Below are positions 11,597-21,300 of a stretch of DNA of 64,000 bases, in pieces (position 1 is the stretch's first letter; each line of letters opens with the position of its first letter). This stretch comes from Bos javanicus. Lineage: Eukaryota; Chordata; Mammalia; Artiodactyla; Bovidae. The position numbers were made by a program, and so were the translations under genes. The stretch covers positions 44,762,483-44,826,482 of the forward strand of contig NC_083890.1 of assembly GCF_032452875.1 (NCBI RefSeq), written 5' to 3'. Under the pieces are notes generated by a model. It did no database searches, was not told the origin of the DNA, and saw nothing but the letters and a program-made list of their open reading frames with translations.

Positions 11597-11700
11597 TGGC
11601 CAGGAAGCATGCTCAATCTTAGCTCCCTGACCAGGGATCAAACGCACATCCCCTGCGTTGGAAGGCAAAGTCTTCACCACTGGACTGCCAGTGAAGTCCC
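11597..11700 (-). mobile_element. CHR-2-type SINE, 3'-truncated
   Basis: Reverse-oriented tRNA-derived SINE of the CHR-2 kind: CTTAGCTCCCTGACCAGGGA, ATCCCCTGCGTTGGAAGG, and the head complement GGACTGCCAGTGAAGTCCC. It lacks the longer CHR-2 3' body seen at 37207-37513. Confidence 0.8.
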
Positions 11701-13010
11701 TGTAGAAAAATTAGGATGGAATAACAAAGTACAACAAGCCACCTGTAGACACAAGCAATGGAAACCCACTGTATCCCAGGGATAGGGGTGGTAGCGGGAG
11801 AGGAGGAAAGCGGAGGAAACTTGAAGAAGTGAACTCTTCAGCGGACACACCTCCCACATAGAGTAAGGAAACAGTGGAAGCAGAAGGGGAAGGACACTGT
11901 CCAGAGAGACGGGCCACGTGGAAATGCTGGGAAATGCTCAGTTTGCACGCTGAGCTCCGGAGATGGAGAACGGCCGTCCATCAGACACACAGAGGAACAA
12001 GGCCAGGGCAAGGAGAGTGTGCCCCAGCTAAGTTCACGGCTTTGGACCTCATCTTCCAAGGTGATGGGCATCCACAGACCCCACCTGTGGGTCTTAGCCA
12101 CGCTCTGATAACCCTCCTAAGTGTTCCTTCTCACCTTAGGATACAGCTGGAGCTCGGAGCAGAAAAAAAAAAGCCCTCGTCTTCTGCAGTGGGTTCAGAG
12201 CCAAATGCACTCAACCAATAAAAATGAAAAACAGCCCCACCAAATTCTCAAAAATATGTTTTGCAAAGGTTAATACTTAGTATTTTCCACACTGATTTCC
12301 AATCTTCAAGCCGATGAGCCTTTGAAACCCTGGGCCTAAATACAACTAAAAACGGTTAACACCTATTTTCTATTTTTTTTTTCCCCCAAAGCTTTGAAAC
12401 TTTCACAGTGGTGATTGGCAGAGCACAAAAACAGCTCTTTATCTAAAGAGGACAGATGGAACCCCTGCAAGTCCCCAGTTCCTCCATTCCACGTTACCCA
12501 GGAGTCCCAGTAAAGACCCGGGAAGGCGCTCATTGGTAGGGAAGGACTGCTGGGGAGGGAGGCACGGTCACGTTCACATTCATCAGGACCCGATTGCAGC
12601 TGGTCTCCCACATGCCGGCCAGGAGCCCTTCGCCTGGGACAACACATAAAGCCTTTCTTCCAAACACCAAGCCCACCTCTCGTGCCCTTCAGAAATTCCT
12701 ATTCAACCTCACAAAGGAAATGTCACCGTTAAGGCTCTATGTTCCCCCCTCCCCCCGACACACACACCATGCAGGCAGGCATTAAGGACAAAGGTCCCAC
12801 CTGGTTTACATGGCCCGAGGAGAAGAGACCAGAACTCAGCCAACCCCACTCTCACACTCGACAGGTCACCATCAGATAGAGAACTCTGACTTAGTTACGC
12901 CCCAAACTCATGTCCCACCCTTAATGCACCAGTTCTTCTCCTGCTCTTACACTGAAGAACCTCCATCATCAGAGAGAGGCAAACGCCATCTCCTTAGGGG
13001 AGCACAGCCT
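11701..13010. other. No gene or clear repeat
   Basis: Mixed-composition single-copy DNA. Several short frames on both strands have no supporting splice sites or recognisable protein motif. Confidence 0.4.
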
Positions 13011-13021
13011 GTGCCTGACTT

Positions 13022-13248
13022 GCGTGTCCACCAAGTCGCTCAGTTGTGTCCGACTCTGGGCGACCCCATGAACTGCAGACCGCCAGGCTCCTCTGTCCAT
13101 GGGATTCTCCAAGAACACGGAGTGGGGAGTGGGCTGCCATGCCATCCTCCTCCAGGGGATCCTCCCCACCCAGGGATCAAACCCTTGTCTCTTGTGTCTC
13201 CTGCACTGGCAAGAGGGTTCTTTACCACTAACACCACCAGGAAAGCCC
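13022..13248 (-). mobile_element. Bov-tA SINE with near-perfect TSD
   Basis: Reverse full-length copy ending in CCACCAGGAAAGCCC. GTGCCTGACTT at 13011-13021 and GTGCCTAATTT at 13249-13259 agree at 9 of 11 positions, and both differences are transitions. This fits an aged target-site duplication. Confidence 0.9.
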
Positions 13249-13259
13249 GTGCCTAATTT

Positions 13260-13797
13260 AAATCCAGGCAAATCATTTATGCTTCTCCATGACAGAGCCC
13301 TGTACGTATTTCTTTAAACATGTGTGACACCTCAATACACAAATACACTCTTCCACACACACATACGTGCTTGTTCCAAGGAAACTTCAAATTCTAGAAA
13401 GTTGCATACATTTATCCTGTGACTCTGAACGTCCGTGGGACTATACCAACCCCAGCTGAAGGACCAACGATAAACCAAAGAAAAATTATATTTGGAAACT
13501 GCCATGGAAGCATAATTAATATATGATTTCAGATTTAAGTATAAAGTTTTAATTACTGACTTAATGACCTAGCACAAGAAAAGTACTTCTCAGGCTATTT
13601 TCTGAGGAAGCCTCAAAAGAGGCGATGTGTTTCATGGAAACCCCTGAGAGGACACCGCCCAGAGGGTGAGTGATGAGCTGGTCTCTCCCCACGGCAGAGT
13701 TAACTTCACGAGACAGGGCTGCTGGAAGCCGAAGCAGAGGATACAGGTAAAGCGACGCAAGTGTGGTACTTCAGATGTACCCCACAACTGAGATACA
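13260..13797. other. No gene or clear repeat
   Basis: Single-copy DNA; nothing recognised. Confidence 0.4.
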
Positions 13798-14012
13798 AAC
13801 ACAGTCATCCCTCGGCATCTGCAGGGTCCTGGGTCTGGGCCTCTAGAAATACCACCCTCTGAGGATGCCCAAGTCCCATAAATAAAACGGCCTCGTAGAG
13901 TCAGCCCTCAGTACCCAGAGATTCCACATCTGAGGATTCACCCAACCCACGGCGGAGAAACATCCACACACACGGACCCATGCAGTTCAAAACCTTGTTG
14001 TTCAAGGGTCAG
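13798..14012. mobile_element. Tigger-like (TcMar) DNA transposon remnant
   Basis: Starts with a CAGTCATCCCTCGGCATCTG terminal segment and ends with TTGTTGTTCAAGGGTCAGC, like the terminal inverted repeats of Tigger/MER2-type elements. The middle has the repeated phrases about 'GAGGATGCCCAAGTCCC' and 'GATTCCACATCTGAGGATTC'. It is internally deleted, encodes no transposase and cannot move. Confidence 0.65.
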
Positions 14013-14659
14013 CAAGAAATGCTGAAAACTTCATTTCAGTAGCTATTGTTCACTTGCTCACTTTAACCCCCAAACTGTGCCCGGGGACAGAGTCCTCACA
14101 CACGTTTTCAGAAGGAAAGCGGAAATTGTAAAGGTGTTCCTGCCTTTGTGCTCTGCTTACTTGGGCTTCCCCAATGGGAACAGCTTGGCCCCCCTCCTCA
14201 GATGAAAGAGCTGGCTGGCTCAAGCATCACGCTTCCATGAAGCCCCCTCCCCTGGCCCTGCCCAACCTGCCAGTCCACCCACACTGCTTTAGCAAAGTCA
14301 CTTCATCATCTGTGCTAATCCACTCTGGTCTTCTCTTCAGTGGCTGAGAGATCGTAACACTTTAGACTCTCACCCATGGGCCTGAACACAATTTATCCCA
14401 AGTTCTTGTTGAGAACTTTAAAAACATCTTAGTTCCAGAAAACAAGCAAGTTTTCCTATTAAAACCTTTCATTTTCCATCCTCTATGAACTTAGACACAT
14501 TTCATGGATCTTCATAATCTGACTCCTCCCAGTTCTTCTACTCCAGCCTCCCCTTTCCTGCTTTTTCTGATGCTCCTGGACATAACTTAGACGAGCCTGG
14601 ATCCCAAGCGGCTTCGCCAGCTCTTACCCCAGGATGAAATGTACTCCTGTTGTCCTGAC
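14013..14659. other. No gene or clear repeat
   Basis: Pyrimidine-rich single-copy DNA; no exon recognised. Confidence 0.4.
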
Positions 14660-14900
14660 AGCTTCCTGGGTCACCTCTAAGCCTTAAGAACTCAGTTCAG
14701 AGGTTACCTTTCCTTCCCACCCTGCCCCTCTCCAAACCAGCCCCCAAGACTGGGCTGCAACATGACGCCCACGCTCTGAGGGAATCTCCGAAAGGCTGCT
14801 CTCTCCCCCAGTGTCCTCTCGCATGGCCTGCCTCTGATGATCAGTTCATCCCTGTGGCCTGGGACACAGGAGGACGTTCAGCGAACACCTACTGAGCTGT
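14660..14900 (+). mobile_element. Possible L2 fragment
   Basis: 'AGAACTCAGTTCAGAGGTTACC' followed by cytosine-rich text and a terminal 'GGACGTTCAGCGAACACC' resembles the L2 3' region. Strongly decayed; low confidence. Confidence 0.4.
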
Positions 14901-14984
14901 ACATTCATTTGATACAAAAAGGAAAAGACTATGGCCTAAAAATCTGCATTTCTCCAGACAGCCAAGTTATCTAGGATATAATAA

Positions 14985-15312
14985 AGGATGTATTTTATGG
15001 CATGAATAGAGACACAGACGTAGAGAACCGACTTGTGGACACAGCAGGGGAAGGAGAGGGTGGGATAAACTGAGAGAGTAACACTGACATATATACGCTA
15101 CCGTATATACAAGAGCTAGTGAGAAGCTGCTATGAAACACAGGGAGCTCAGCCTGGTGCTCTGTGAGACCGAGAGGGCTGGGATGGTGGGCGGGGTGGGA
15201 GGGAGGTTCAAGACGAGGGCATCCAAGCCACTTATGACTGACGCAAAGATGTTGTGGGGCAGAAACGAACACAACATTGTAAACCATTTATCCTCCAATT
15301 TTTAAAAACAAG
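14985..15312 (+). mobile_element. Ruminant/artiodactyl L1 3' UTR fragment
   Basis: The order ATTTTATGGCATGAATAGAG, GGAAGGAGAGGGTGGGATAA, ACATATATACGCTACCGTAT and AACACAACATTGTAAACC fits the artiodactyl L1 3' UTR. The end (TCCTCCAATTTTTAAAAAC) keeps a short poly-A trace. Confidence 0.75.
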
Positions 15313-15384
15313 GATATATTATAATATGAAAAACAAGCATTTGGTGCTTATGATCTAATGAATGATACTTTCAAATCAATCATG

Positions 15385-15660
15385 CATTCATTCTTTCAAC
15401 AAATGTGTGGCCTCCTTTTAGCTGCAAGGAGCTGTGCTGGGCTGGGGCCCCTGCCAGCCCCAAGGTTGCCTTCGAGCACATGGATCAACAGGAACAGGGC
15501 ACCCTCTCCAGACAGATGATGTATAAAAGCTAGGCTCGGGACTCCAAACGCCTGCCCCAGCTGGCTGTGAGCATGGAGGCTCTGCCTATAGAAGTAAATG
15601 AGACCAAGTCCTGACTTCAGGGGCGCTCAGATTCTAGTGCAAGAGACAGACAAATACACA
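15385..15660 (-). mobile_element. L2 fragment
   Basis: Reverse L2 pattern: ATTCATTCTTTCAACAAATG at the left, then GCTGTGCTGGGCTGGGGC, then GATTCTAGTGCAAGAGACAG with a decayed middle. Confidence 0.6.
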
Positions 15661-16546
15661 GTCTGCAACATTTTCTATGCGACCCTAACATCTGACTCTG
15701 ACATACAACACTCACTGTACTCCCTCTGAATCCTCACCTCATTGAACACTGGTGCTAGAATCATCCATTTGAACTCGGGCCAAGGCGTTCACCTGAGCCA
15801 GCAGACTTCTAGCCCACTTACAAGCACTGTTTGCAGACTCAAGGAAGCCCCATAACTGGCCACATTTTCAACCACCACCTTACAGGCACCGGCCGAATTA
15901 CTTCACCAAGGAACATTCTTGATTAATTTGTCCAATTTAAGTCATTTCTTACCTTGCATGTGCTTGAGAATATTTTTTTCTGTAATAGTAAATATTTCAT
16001 AAGATACTTTACTCAGGTTGGAATTATTTGCTTTAACACTTCTTTGCTTAAAACACTGCTATACTTTTATCTCCTAAGTTAAATATAAAAGATAATTGCT
16101 GTTCCCAGTGGATAAAACACATTAGAACAATACAAATCTTTTAAAACAATAAGCTAAAATAGGCTGGCTTTCTTAATACTAAAGTACCTCTTCACAGTTA
16201 AAAGGAAATGCTCATTTTTATATGAAATGTATATAAATAAACATATGCTTCCCTATATACATTGGTGTACCTATTTTCTGGGTTCTGCACATAATGGTCT
16301 GCGTTAATGCCAACTACGCCTCTCCACTTCTCAAGCTAATATAACGCTGCTACAAAAATAAATCTCAAAACAAGTGTGCGGGAAGGGTGAAAAAAAGTAA
16401 TTCAAGGTGATCCAGTGGGCAAAGAAGAGGTGACCATTTATTTCTGATTCCTCAATCCAAAAAGGAACCTGTTGATAGACAGTAAATCTCAGACTTTAAT
16501 ACCCACCCTAATGGTTGGGAAGGCATTGTAATTCTGTTGAATCCAA
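15661..16546. other. No gene or clear repeat
   Basis: AT-rich single-copy DNA. Nothing recognised. Confidence 0.4.
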
Positions 16547-16690
16547 TGAATTCATTCAACAAATATTTCTGAAGCGTCTCCTGAGAGACAGGAATTGTGC
16601 AGCGAGCGCGAGAGGAACAGAACAGGGGGAACTGACCCACCACCAGGCCGGGTCACCATCTCACAAGCTGCCTTTGCTGCCACCGAAGAG
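16547..16690 (-). mobile_element. L2 fragment
   Basis: Reverse L2 3' end beginning GAATTCATTCAACAAATATT and continuing into a degenerate segment with GAGACAGGAATTGTGC. Confidence 0.5.
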
Positions 16691-17329
16691 ACACTTGATT
16701 AAAGACTTATTACAAACCCTCCTTCCCACTAATGCAGAGCCCTACCTCTTAGATTTCTGGGATGAATCTGTTTAGTTCGAGGCATCTTCTTTGATTCAGA
16801 GGCCCCCTTTTCTTCTTAGAAACTATAGGAAAAGCAGGTCATGAAAAGGTAGCTCCATAAACCCAAGGTCCATCAATTAATCCATGTGCTAAAAAAGAAA
16901 AAAAAAAAGTTATGTTTTACTCTTTTTCACTACTTTCAAAGGAAAAAGACACTTCAGAAGTTATGGCATAATACAGCACTGCTCTAAACTCAACAAAAGG
17001 TAACCGACCTGAAAGCCCCTGCAAAAGATGACTTACTTTTACTTAAACACAATACATGTCATTTTGTCATTATCTGGGCTTCCCCAGTAAGAACACGGGG
17101 TGGGGGAAAAATCACTGTACCTTTAACAAAAAAAGAGTGAAAAAATTCAGTGAACTGTATTTTAAAGCAACATCACGAGGTTATAAAAGGGTTTTGCTGT
17201 ATACAGTACATGCCTGCCCATTTATAAATTTCTTAGGGACAAGGACCATGTTTTGTTCATTTTGTGTTACTGGGTTAATTCGGTAAATAAGTGTGGCTGC
17301 CATTGGGGCTGTTCTCCCACTATTGTGGT
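16691..17329. other. No gene or clear repeat
   Basis: AT-rich single-copy DNA; short poly-A runs only. Confidence 0.4.
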
Positions 17330-17665
17330 TTTCCATTCGAGGCTCCTGTTAGGACTGTTCTTTTTGCTTCCCTGTGTTGAGCCAGAATGTGTGACCAGTT
17401 CCGGCCAATAACCTGTGAGTGGAGAGACAGGCGTCATTTTCAGGCTTTGCGTTTAGTTATCAAAGTAAGATCCCCCAGTGCTCTCTTCCTCCTCTGCCGT
17501 AAGAACAGGCACTGTTCTAGACAGCAAGTCTGACAACACAGAGCTGAGCTCCTGCCAATGCAACAGGACCATGGTGCAGAAACATAAAAGAGATCTTTGC
17601 TGATTTAAGCACTGAGGTTTGGGACTTATTTGTTATTGCAGCATAACCGTGACCTGACTTACACA
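17330..17665 (+). mobile_element. MaLR-like LTR remnant
   Basis: 'GTGTGACCAGTTCCGGCC' near 17390, and near 17605 the terminal segment AGCACTGAGGTTTGGGACTT followed by ATTTGTTATTGCAGCATAAC, fit the 3' end of an old MaLR-type LTR. No internal retroviral sequence follows, so this is a solo, decayed LTR. Family assignment is tentative. Confidence 0.5.
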
Positions 17666-17944
17666 TCTTAAAAAGTGCAATTTCAAATACAATATGCCAA
17701 AACACTAATCCAAAACTAAATCATCTCTTTCCCAGAAAGATTCCCAGGAGATACTCGAGGATCCTTGAGCTAAAATCTTAGTTTTAACTTCCTGCAATAC
17801 AACTGATAAGCAAAGCCCGTGATGACAATGCTGAATGTGAAACTATATTTAATCGCTAAGCAATGACACAAGAATGGAACAGAAATGCTTTAAGACTTTT
17901 ATAACATCCAATACTGTAGAAGAAAAAAAAAAAAAAAGCAAATA

Positions 17945-18110
17945 CTTATTGACAATCTACTGTGTGCCTATGTACTTCCTACACATTACCTAATTTAACC
18001 CTAATGGTAACTGCTTAGGTAACTATCATTTATCCATTTTATAGATAAGAAAATTAAAAGAGAAAGAGGCAAAGGAACTGAGTCCATAGTCAGTAACTAA
18101 GAAACATGGC
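17945..18110 (-). mobile_element. MIR
   Basis: Reverse MIR: CTACTGTGTGCCTATGTACT, CCTAATTTAACCCTAATGG, CCATTTTATAGATAAGAAAA. Confidence 0.75.
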
Positions 18111-18214
18111 ACCCCCTGACTCAGGGACCCTCAGCGCTTACTTCCTGGCTGGAAGTAAGACCTATTCCAGGGGGTTTACTCAAGAGGCTCTATTGCACAA
18201 GTCACAACTGTTAA

Positions 18215-18390
18215 TAAATATTTCGGTGTCAAATCAGACTGGGCTCAAAGCTTGCTGTGTGGACTCGTTTAAGGCACTTAACCTCTCTGAGGATCAGATT
18301 TCCCAACTGTAAAACAAGGAAATAGTATTCCCCCACAATGGGTGGTTGAAGGGACCATGTGGATGCTTTGCTTACTGCTGGCACACAAAA
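18215..18390 (+). mobile_element. MIR
   Basis: Forward MIR: GGCACTTAACCTCTCTGAGG, then ATCAGATTTCCCAACTGTAA and a weak 3' part with GCTGGCACACAAAAATA. Confidence 0.75.
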
Positions 18391-19289
18391 ATATCAAATA
18401 TTAATTCTTCTTAAGAATGCCTGTGTGGGAAAGACTGTATCTAATAACCAGTATAAGGTTTTAGAAATGTATGGTTTCAATACAGCAGAGAATAGAAGGA
18501 AAGAAGGCTATAATTAACTTCAGTAGTTTATCCTTGATAAGGCTGTATGCAGGCACTGTACAAAAACATTATGTGCAATTTGTGAACTGCATGGGAAAGA
18601 ATATAAAATATGATGGTCCCATACTGTGGACTTCATCCAGCGCTGTGCTACACGATCTATAAAAGATACGGCTCCACAACGCCCTGCATTAAAAGCATCC
18701 ACCATTCAACTGACGAAGCTGCTGATTCAAGAGAGAATTTACAGACGTCAAGGCCGAATAAATTGTAGGAATGCTCAACTCCCAACTTAAAGCTTTTAAA
18801 TGGTCACGATATTTAGAAGTTTTTAAAGCGTGAACTCCGACTGTAATTCAATCACGTGACACTAAAAGATGAGGAACCTGCACAAAAAATATTCCAATTT
18901 GCACATACAAATTTCCAATCAGTAACAGCTTTCCGCTACCTTGCTCACTGCCTCCCCACTGAGCCCAGCTATCCATCCCAGTGTAAATCCTTGGGGTGGG
19001 AGGGGGGGAGGGGGGAGGAGGACTGAGTATTTCCAAAGACAGCAGCATTGTAGCGAGGAAGATGAGTGATGAACCGGTTCCCTTACAGCAAAAGAGATAA
19101 ATACTACATGGAGCAAAAACATGACACGATCAAAAAGCGTAAAGACAGTTGCAAGGAGAAAAAACATGAATGAATGTGGAGGGCGGAGCCTGGGAAAACC
19201 CCTCTGCAACGCTGCACTGAACAAAGCGCTCCGCATGCCAGGAGGGGGGGTGGGGGGGGAGGGATGGAAGTGCCAGCTCAGGAAGGAGC
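18391..19289. promoter_or_regulatory. Repeat-free flank of CpG island, candidate conserved block or distal 5' exon
   Basis: No interspersed repeat is recognisable from about 18.4 kb to the CpG island. The sequence is balanced in composition, keeps isolated CpG sites, and carries an E-box-type CACGTG at 18853-18858. On the minus strand it lies downstream of the island, so it could be transcribed 5' UTR or first-intron sequence. Open frames of 60-68 codons occur on both strands, but none has recognisable protein features. Regulatory function is inferred only from repeat absence and position. Confidence 0.4.
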
Positions 19290-19367
19290 CCAGAGTGAAT
19301 GCGGAGAGCGGCAGGAGGAGGAACAGGACGAGAGGAGGCGAGCGCGGCAGCCCGGAGACTCCTCCTC

Positions 19368-19395
19368 GCCGCCGCCGCCGCCGCCGCCGCCGCCC
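19368..19395 (+). repeat. (GCC)n trinucleotide tract
   Basis: About nine GCC units (CGG on the minus strand), followed by CCCTCCCCTCC. It lies in CpG island 1 and in a possible 5' UTR or first intron of a minus-strand transcript. Confidence 0.95.
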
Positions 19396-19733
19396 CCTCC
19401 CCTCCCGTCCCCTCCCCTCTCCAGCAGCAACTCCTCCGCCAGCCCGACCCCCGAGCGATCCGGAGCCGACCCGCGCCCCCACCCCACCCCACTGTGCTGC
19501 GGGCGCGTACTCCCAACCCGGAAAGAAAACTACCCAGGTGGCTGGGAGTAAACAGGCACTTCGAGCAAAGAACGAAAGGAGGGGGGAAAAAAAAGCAAGC
19601 CACAAAGCCGGGAGGTTGGGAAGCCGAGGCCTGGTCTCCCTCACCCCCCCACCCCACCCCCACCCCCACCGCCAGCCTCTTGGAAAATGCGCCCGCGTCT
19701 GGAACGCGGCTGGGGAGGCTGGGTCCCTCCGTA

Positions 19734-19735
19734 CC
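19734..19735 (-). promoter_or_regulatory. Candidate minus-strand 5' splice site
   Basis: On the minus strand the sequence reads GAGCAG|GTACGG, an acceptable though not ideal donor, placing an exon at 19735 and above. Upstream minus-strand sequence is CpG-island 5' UTR-like. No transcript evidence is available here. Confidence 0.3.
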
Positions 19736-19834
19736 TGCTCTGCTCGCAGGACCGCAGCTCGGGCCGCGAGGGCGCCCAGAAGTGGCAAGTGTCTCCCGCA
19801 CGCGCAGCCATCCCCTCTGCAAGGTCGGCGGTTG

Positions 19835-19872
19835 CACACACACGCACACACACACACTCGCGCGCCCGCGGA
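19835..19872 (+). repeat. Alternating CA/CG tract, Z-DNA-prone
   Basis: A (CA)n run with one CG interruption at 19835-19857 runs into TCGCGCGCCCGCGG. The alternating purine-pyrimidine run sits inside the CpG island. Confidence 0.85.
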
Positions 19873-20065
19873 GAGGGACGTGGTCCTGCCCCCACCCCCT
19901 CCCCACGCCGCCACCCCCACCTCCCAGCGGCAGCGCCCCCCGCCCGCGGAGCCCGCGCGCCGAACCTGCTGCCAGGACGCCCGGCGGGGCTGCCGCCGCT
20001 GCAGCCAGCCCCGGAGCTGCGCTGCTGATGGCGGCGGCCGCAGCTCGGAATCTCCGCGACCACCG

Positions 20066-20090
20066 CGCGGCGGCGGCGGCGGCGGCGGCT
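20066..20090 (+). repeat. (GGC)n trinucleotide tract
   Basis: About eight GGC/CGG units inside CpG island 1, read as CCG on the minus strand. Confidence 0.95.
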
Positions 20091-20186
20091 GGGCGCCCTC
20101 CTTCACTTGACAACCCCAAACACAAACAGAACCTCCTCCCGCGGCGGCTCCCGGGGCCCCCCCAACCCCCGGCTCCGGCCCCCTCC

Positions 20187-20225
20187 CCGCCGCCGCCGCC
20201 GCCCCAGCAGCAGCAGCAGCAGCAG
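20187..20225 (+). repeat. Compound (CCG)n-(CAG)7 tract
   Basis: Five or six CCG units are followed by seven perfect CAG units at 20205-20225, then CCGCTGCCGCC. On the minus strand this is a CTG tract followed by CGG, in what would be the 5' UTR of a minus-strand gene. In the + frame it could encode Pro then Gln, but that frame stops at 20283-20285 and has no support as a gene. Confidence 0.95.
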
Positions 20226-20459
20226 CCGCTGCCGCCACTAAAGGCCGGCGACTGGCACTCTCACCGCCCAGCTCTGAAATATTAAACAGGGGAGCCGGCC
20301 GGGGGGCGGCGGGGGGAGCGCGGGGCGCGCGGGCGGGGGCCGCAGGCGCCGGGCGGGAGAGGCGGCCGCGCTCGCCGGCGCCCGGGGCCGCGGCATGACC
20401 GCCGCCGGGGAGCGGGTGTCCGGGGTGGGGGTGGGGGGCGCGCACCGCGGCGAGGCGGG

Positions 20460-20493
20460 GCGGGCGGACCCCCGGGGCGGGCGGACCCCCGGG
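20460..20493 (+). repeat. 17-bp tandem duplication containing GC boxes
   Basis: GCGGGCGGACCCCCGGG occurs at 20460-20476 and again, identically, at 20477-20493, followed by GCGGGTGGG. Each unit carries a GGGCGG Sp/KLF-type core. Confidence 0.95.
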
Positions 20494-21179
20494 GCGGGTG
20501 GGTGGGCGCCCCCGGGGCCAGGGAGAGGGGCGAGGAGGGCGGGCGCGGGCTTTTTTACCTCTCCCCGGGGGCAGAGTAGGGCACGTTTAGCGTCTTTAGG
20601 GGCGACGCGAGGAGCGCGGGCCGGGGCGGCGCGGGGGAGGGAGGGCGAAGGTCGGAGGCTTTCCCGCGGCTGGGCGGGGCGGCAGGGGATCCCCGGGGGC
20701 GGGAGGCGGGGAGACCGCGGGCTGCGACGCGCGGGCGGGGCTGTGGGGGGCGTCCCCCGGCGAGGTCACCCTCGGGCGCGGCGGCCAGGCCGGACTGGCT
20801 CGGCCGCGGGGCCCGGCCCTGGCTTAGGGGCGGGCTGGGCGCCCCGGATCGGGGCCCGATCGGAGTCCCGGGTCTCCCCGGCCGGGCGAGCCCGGGGCCG
20901 CGGCTCCGCCCCGCCCCGCCGCCGCAGCGACGGGAGGCGGGGGGCCCGGGGCGGAGTTAGGGACGCGAGGGGCGGGAGCCCGGGGTCGCGCCGGCTCGGG
21001 GACTGGCGCCCGGCTGGGGCGCAGGGGCGGGCCCGCCGGTCACGCGGCCCCGGGCAGGCCTGGCCGGGCCGCGCGGCCGGGGGGGCGGTTGGGCCGGGGA
21101 GAGGGGCGGGGACGGGCGGGGCGGAGGCAGCTCGGTACCGGCTCTTTACTTTCCTAAAGCAGGATGTGGGCCGGACCGC

Positions 21180-21187
21180 TGACGTCA
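21180..21187. promoter_or_regulatory. Consensus CRE palindrome
   Basis: TGACGTCA, the full CREB/ATF site, lies near the right edge of CpG island 1 next to C-rich GC-box sequence. Such sites in CpG-island promoters usually lie close to a start site, but binding here is inference. Confidence 0.7.
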
Positions 21188-21300
21188 TGGGGTCCCCCAG
21201 CCCCGCCCCCCGCCCCTGCCGGGAGGGGGAGGGGAGAGGGCGGGCCCGGGGGCGGGGGGGGACCCCAAGGGGGTTTCCTCAGCAACGCGTGGAGGGAAGG

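Larger units (their letters stand above)
19290..21300. promoter_or_regulatory. CpG island 1, candidate promoter of an unidentified gene
   Basis: About 2 kb of very GC-rich, CpG-dense DNA with many GC-box cores (GGGCGG and GGGGCGGGG, for example around 20455-20500 and 21105-21125). It also has a full CRE (TGACGTCA) at 21180-21187 and several trinucleotide tracts. Long open frames appear on both strands here, up to 508 codons, but they are low-complexity Ala/Gly/Pro/Arg runs produced by GC bias and are not supported as genes. I could not recognise the gene. A minus-strand transcript starting within 20.3-21.2 kb and splicing at 19734/19735 is the model I favour. A divergent or plus-strand transcript is equally compatible with composition alone. 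Confidence 0.8.

Noticed and set aside
17330..17665. Endogenous retrovirus
   Set aside because: Only a decayed solo LTR-like segment is present here and at 40682 and 47450; no gag, pol or env sequence is visible.
19121..20285. Plus-strand frames of 328-329 codons including an Ala-rich, Pro-rich and Gln7 segment ending at 20285
   Set aside because: The Gln run is just the CAG7 tract. Three frames overlap, and there is no recognisable homologue or splice evidence. Kept only as repeat tracts.
18919..20445. 508-codon minus-strand open frame across CpG island 1
   Set aside because: Overlaps equally long frames on both strands, consists of Ala/Gly/Pro/Arg low-complexity text, and spans a GC-rich island where stops are rare by composition. 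No domain recognised.
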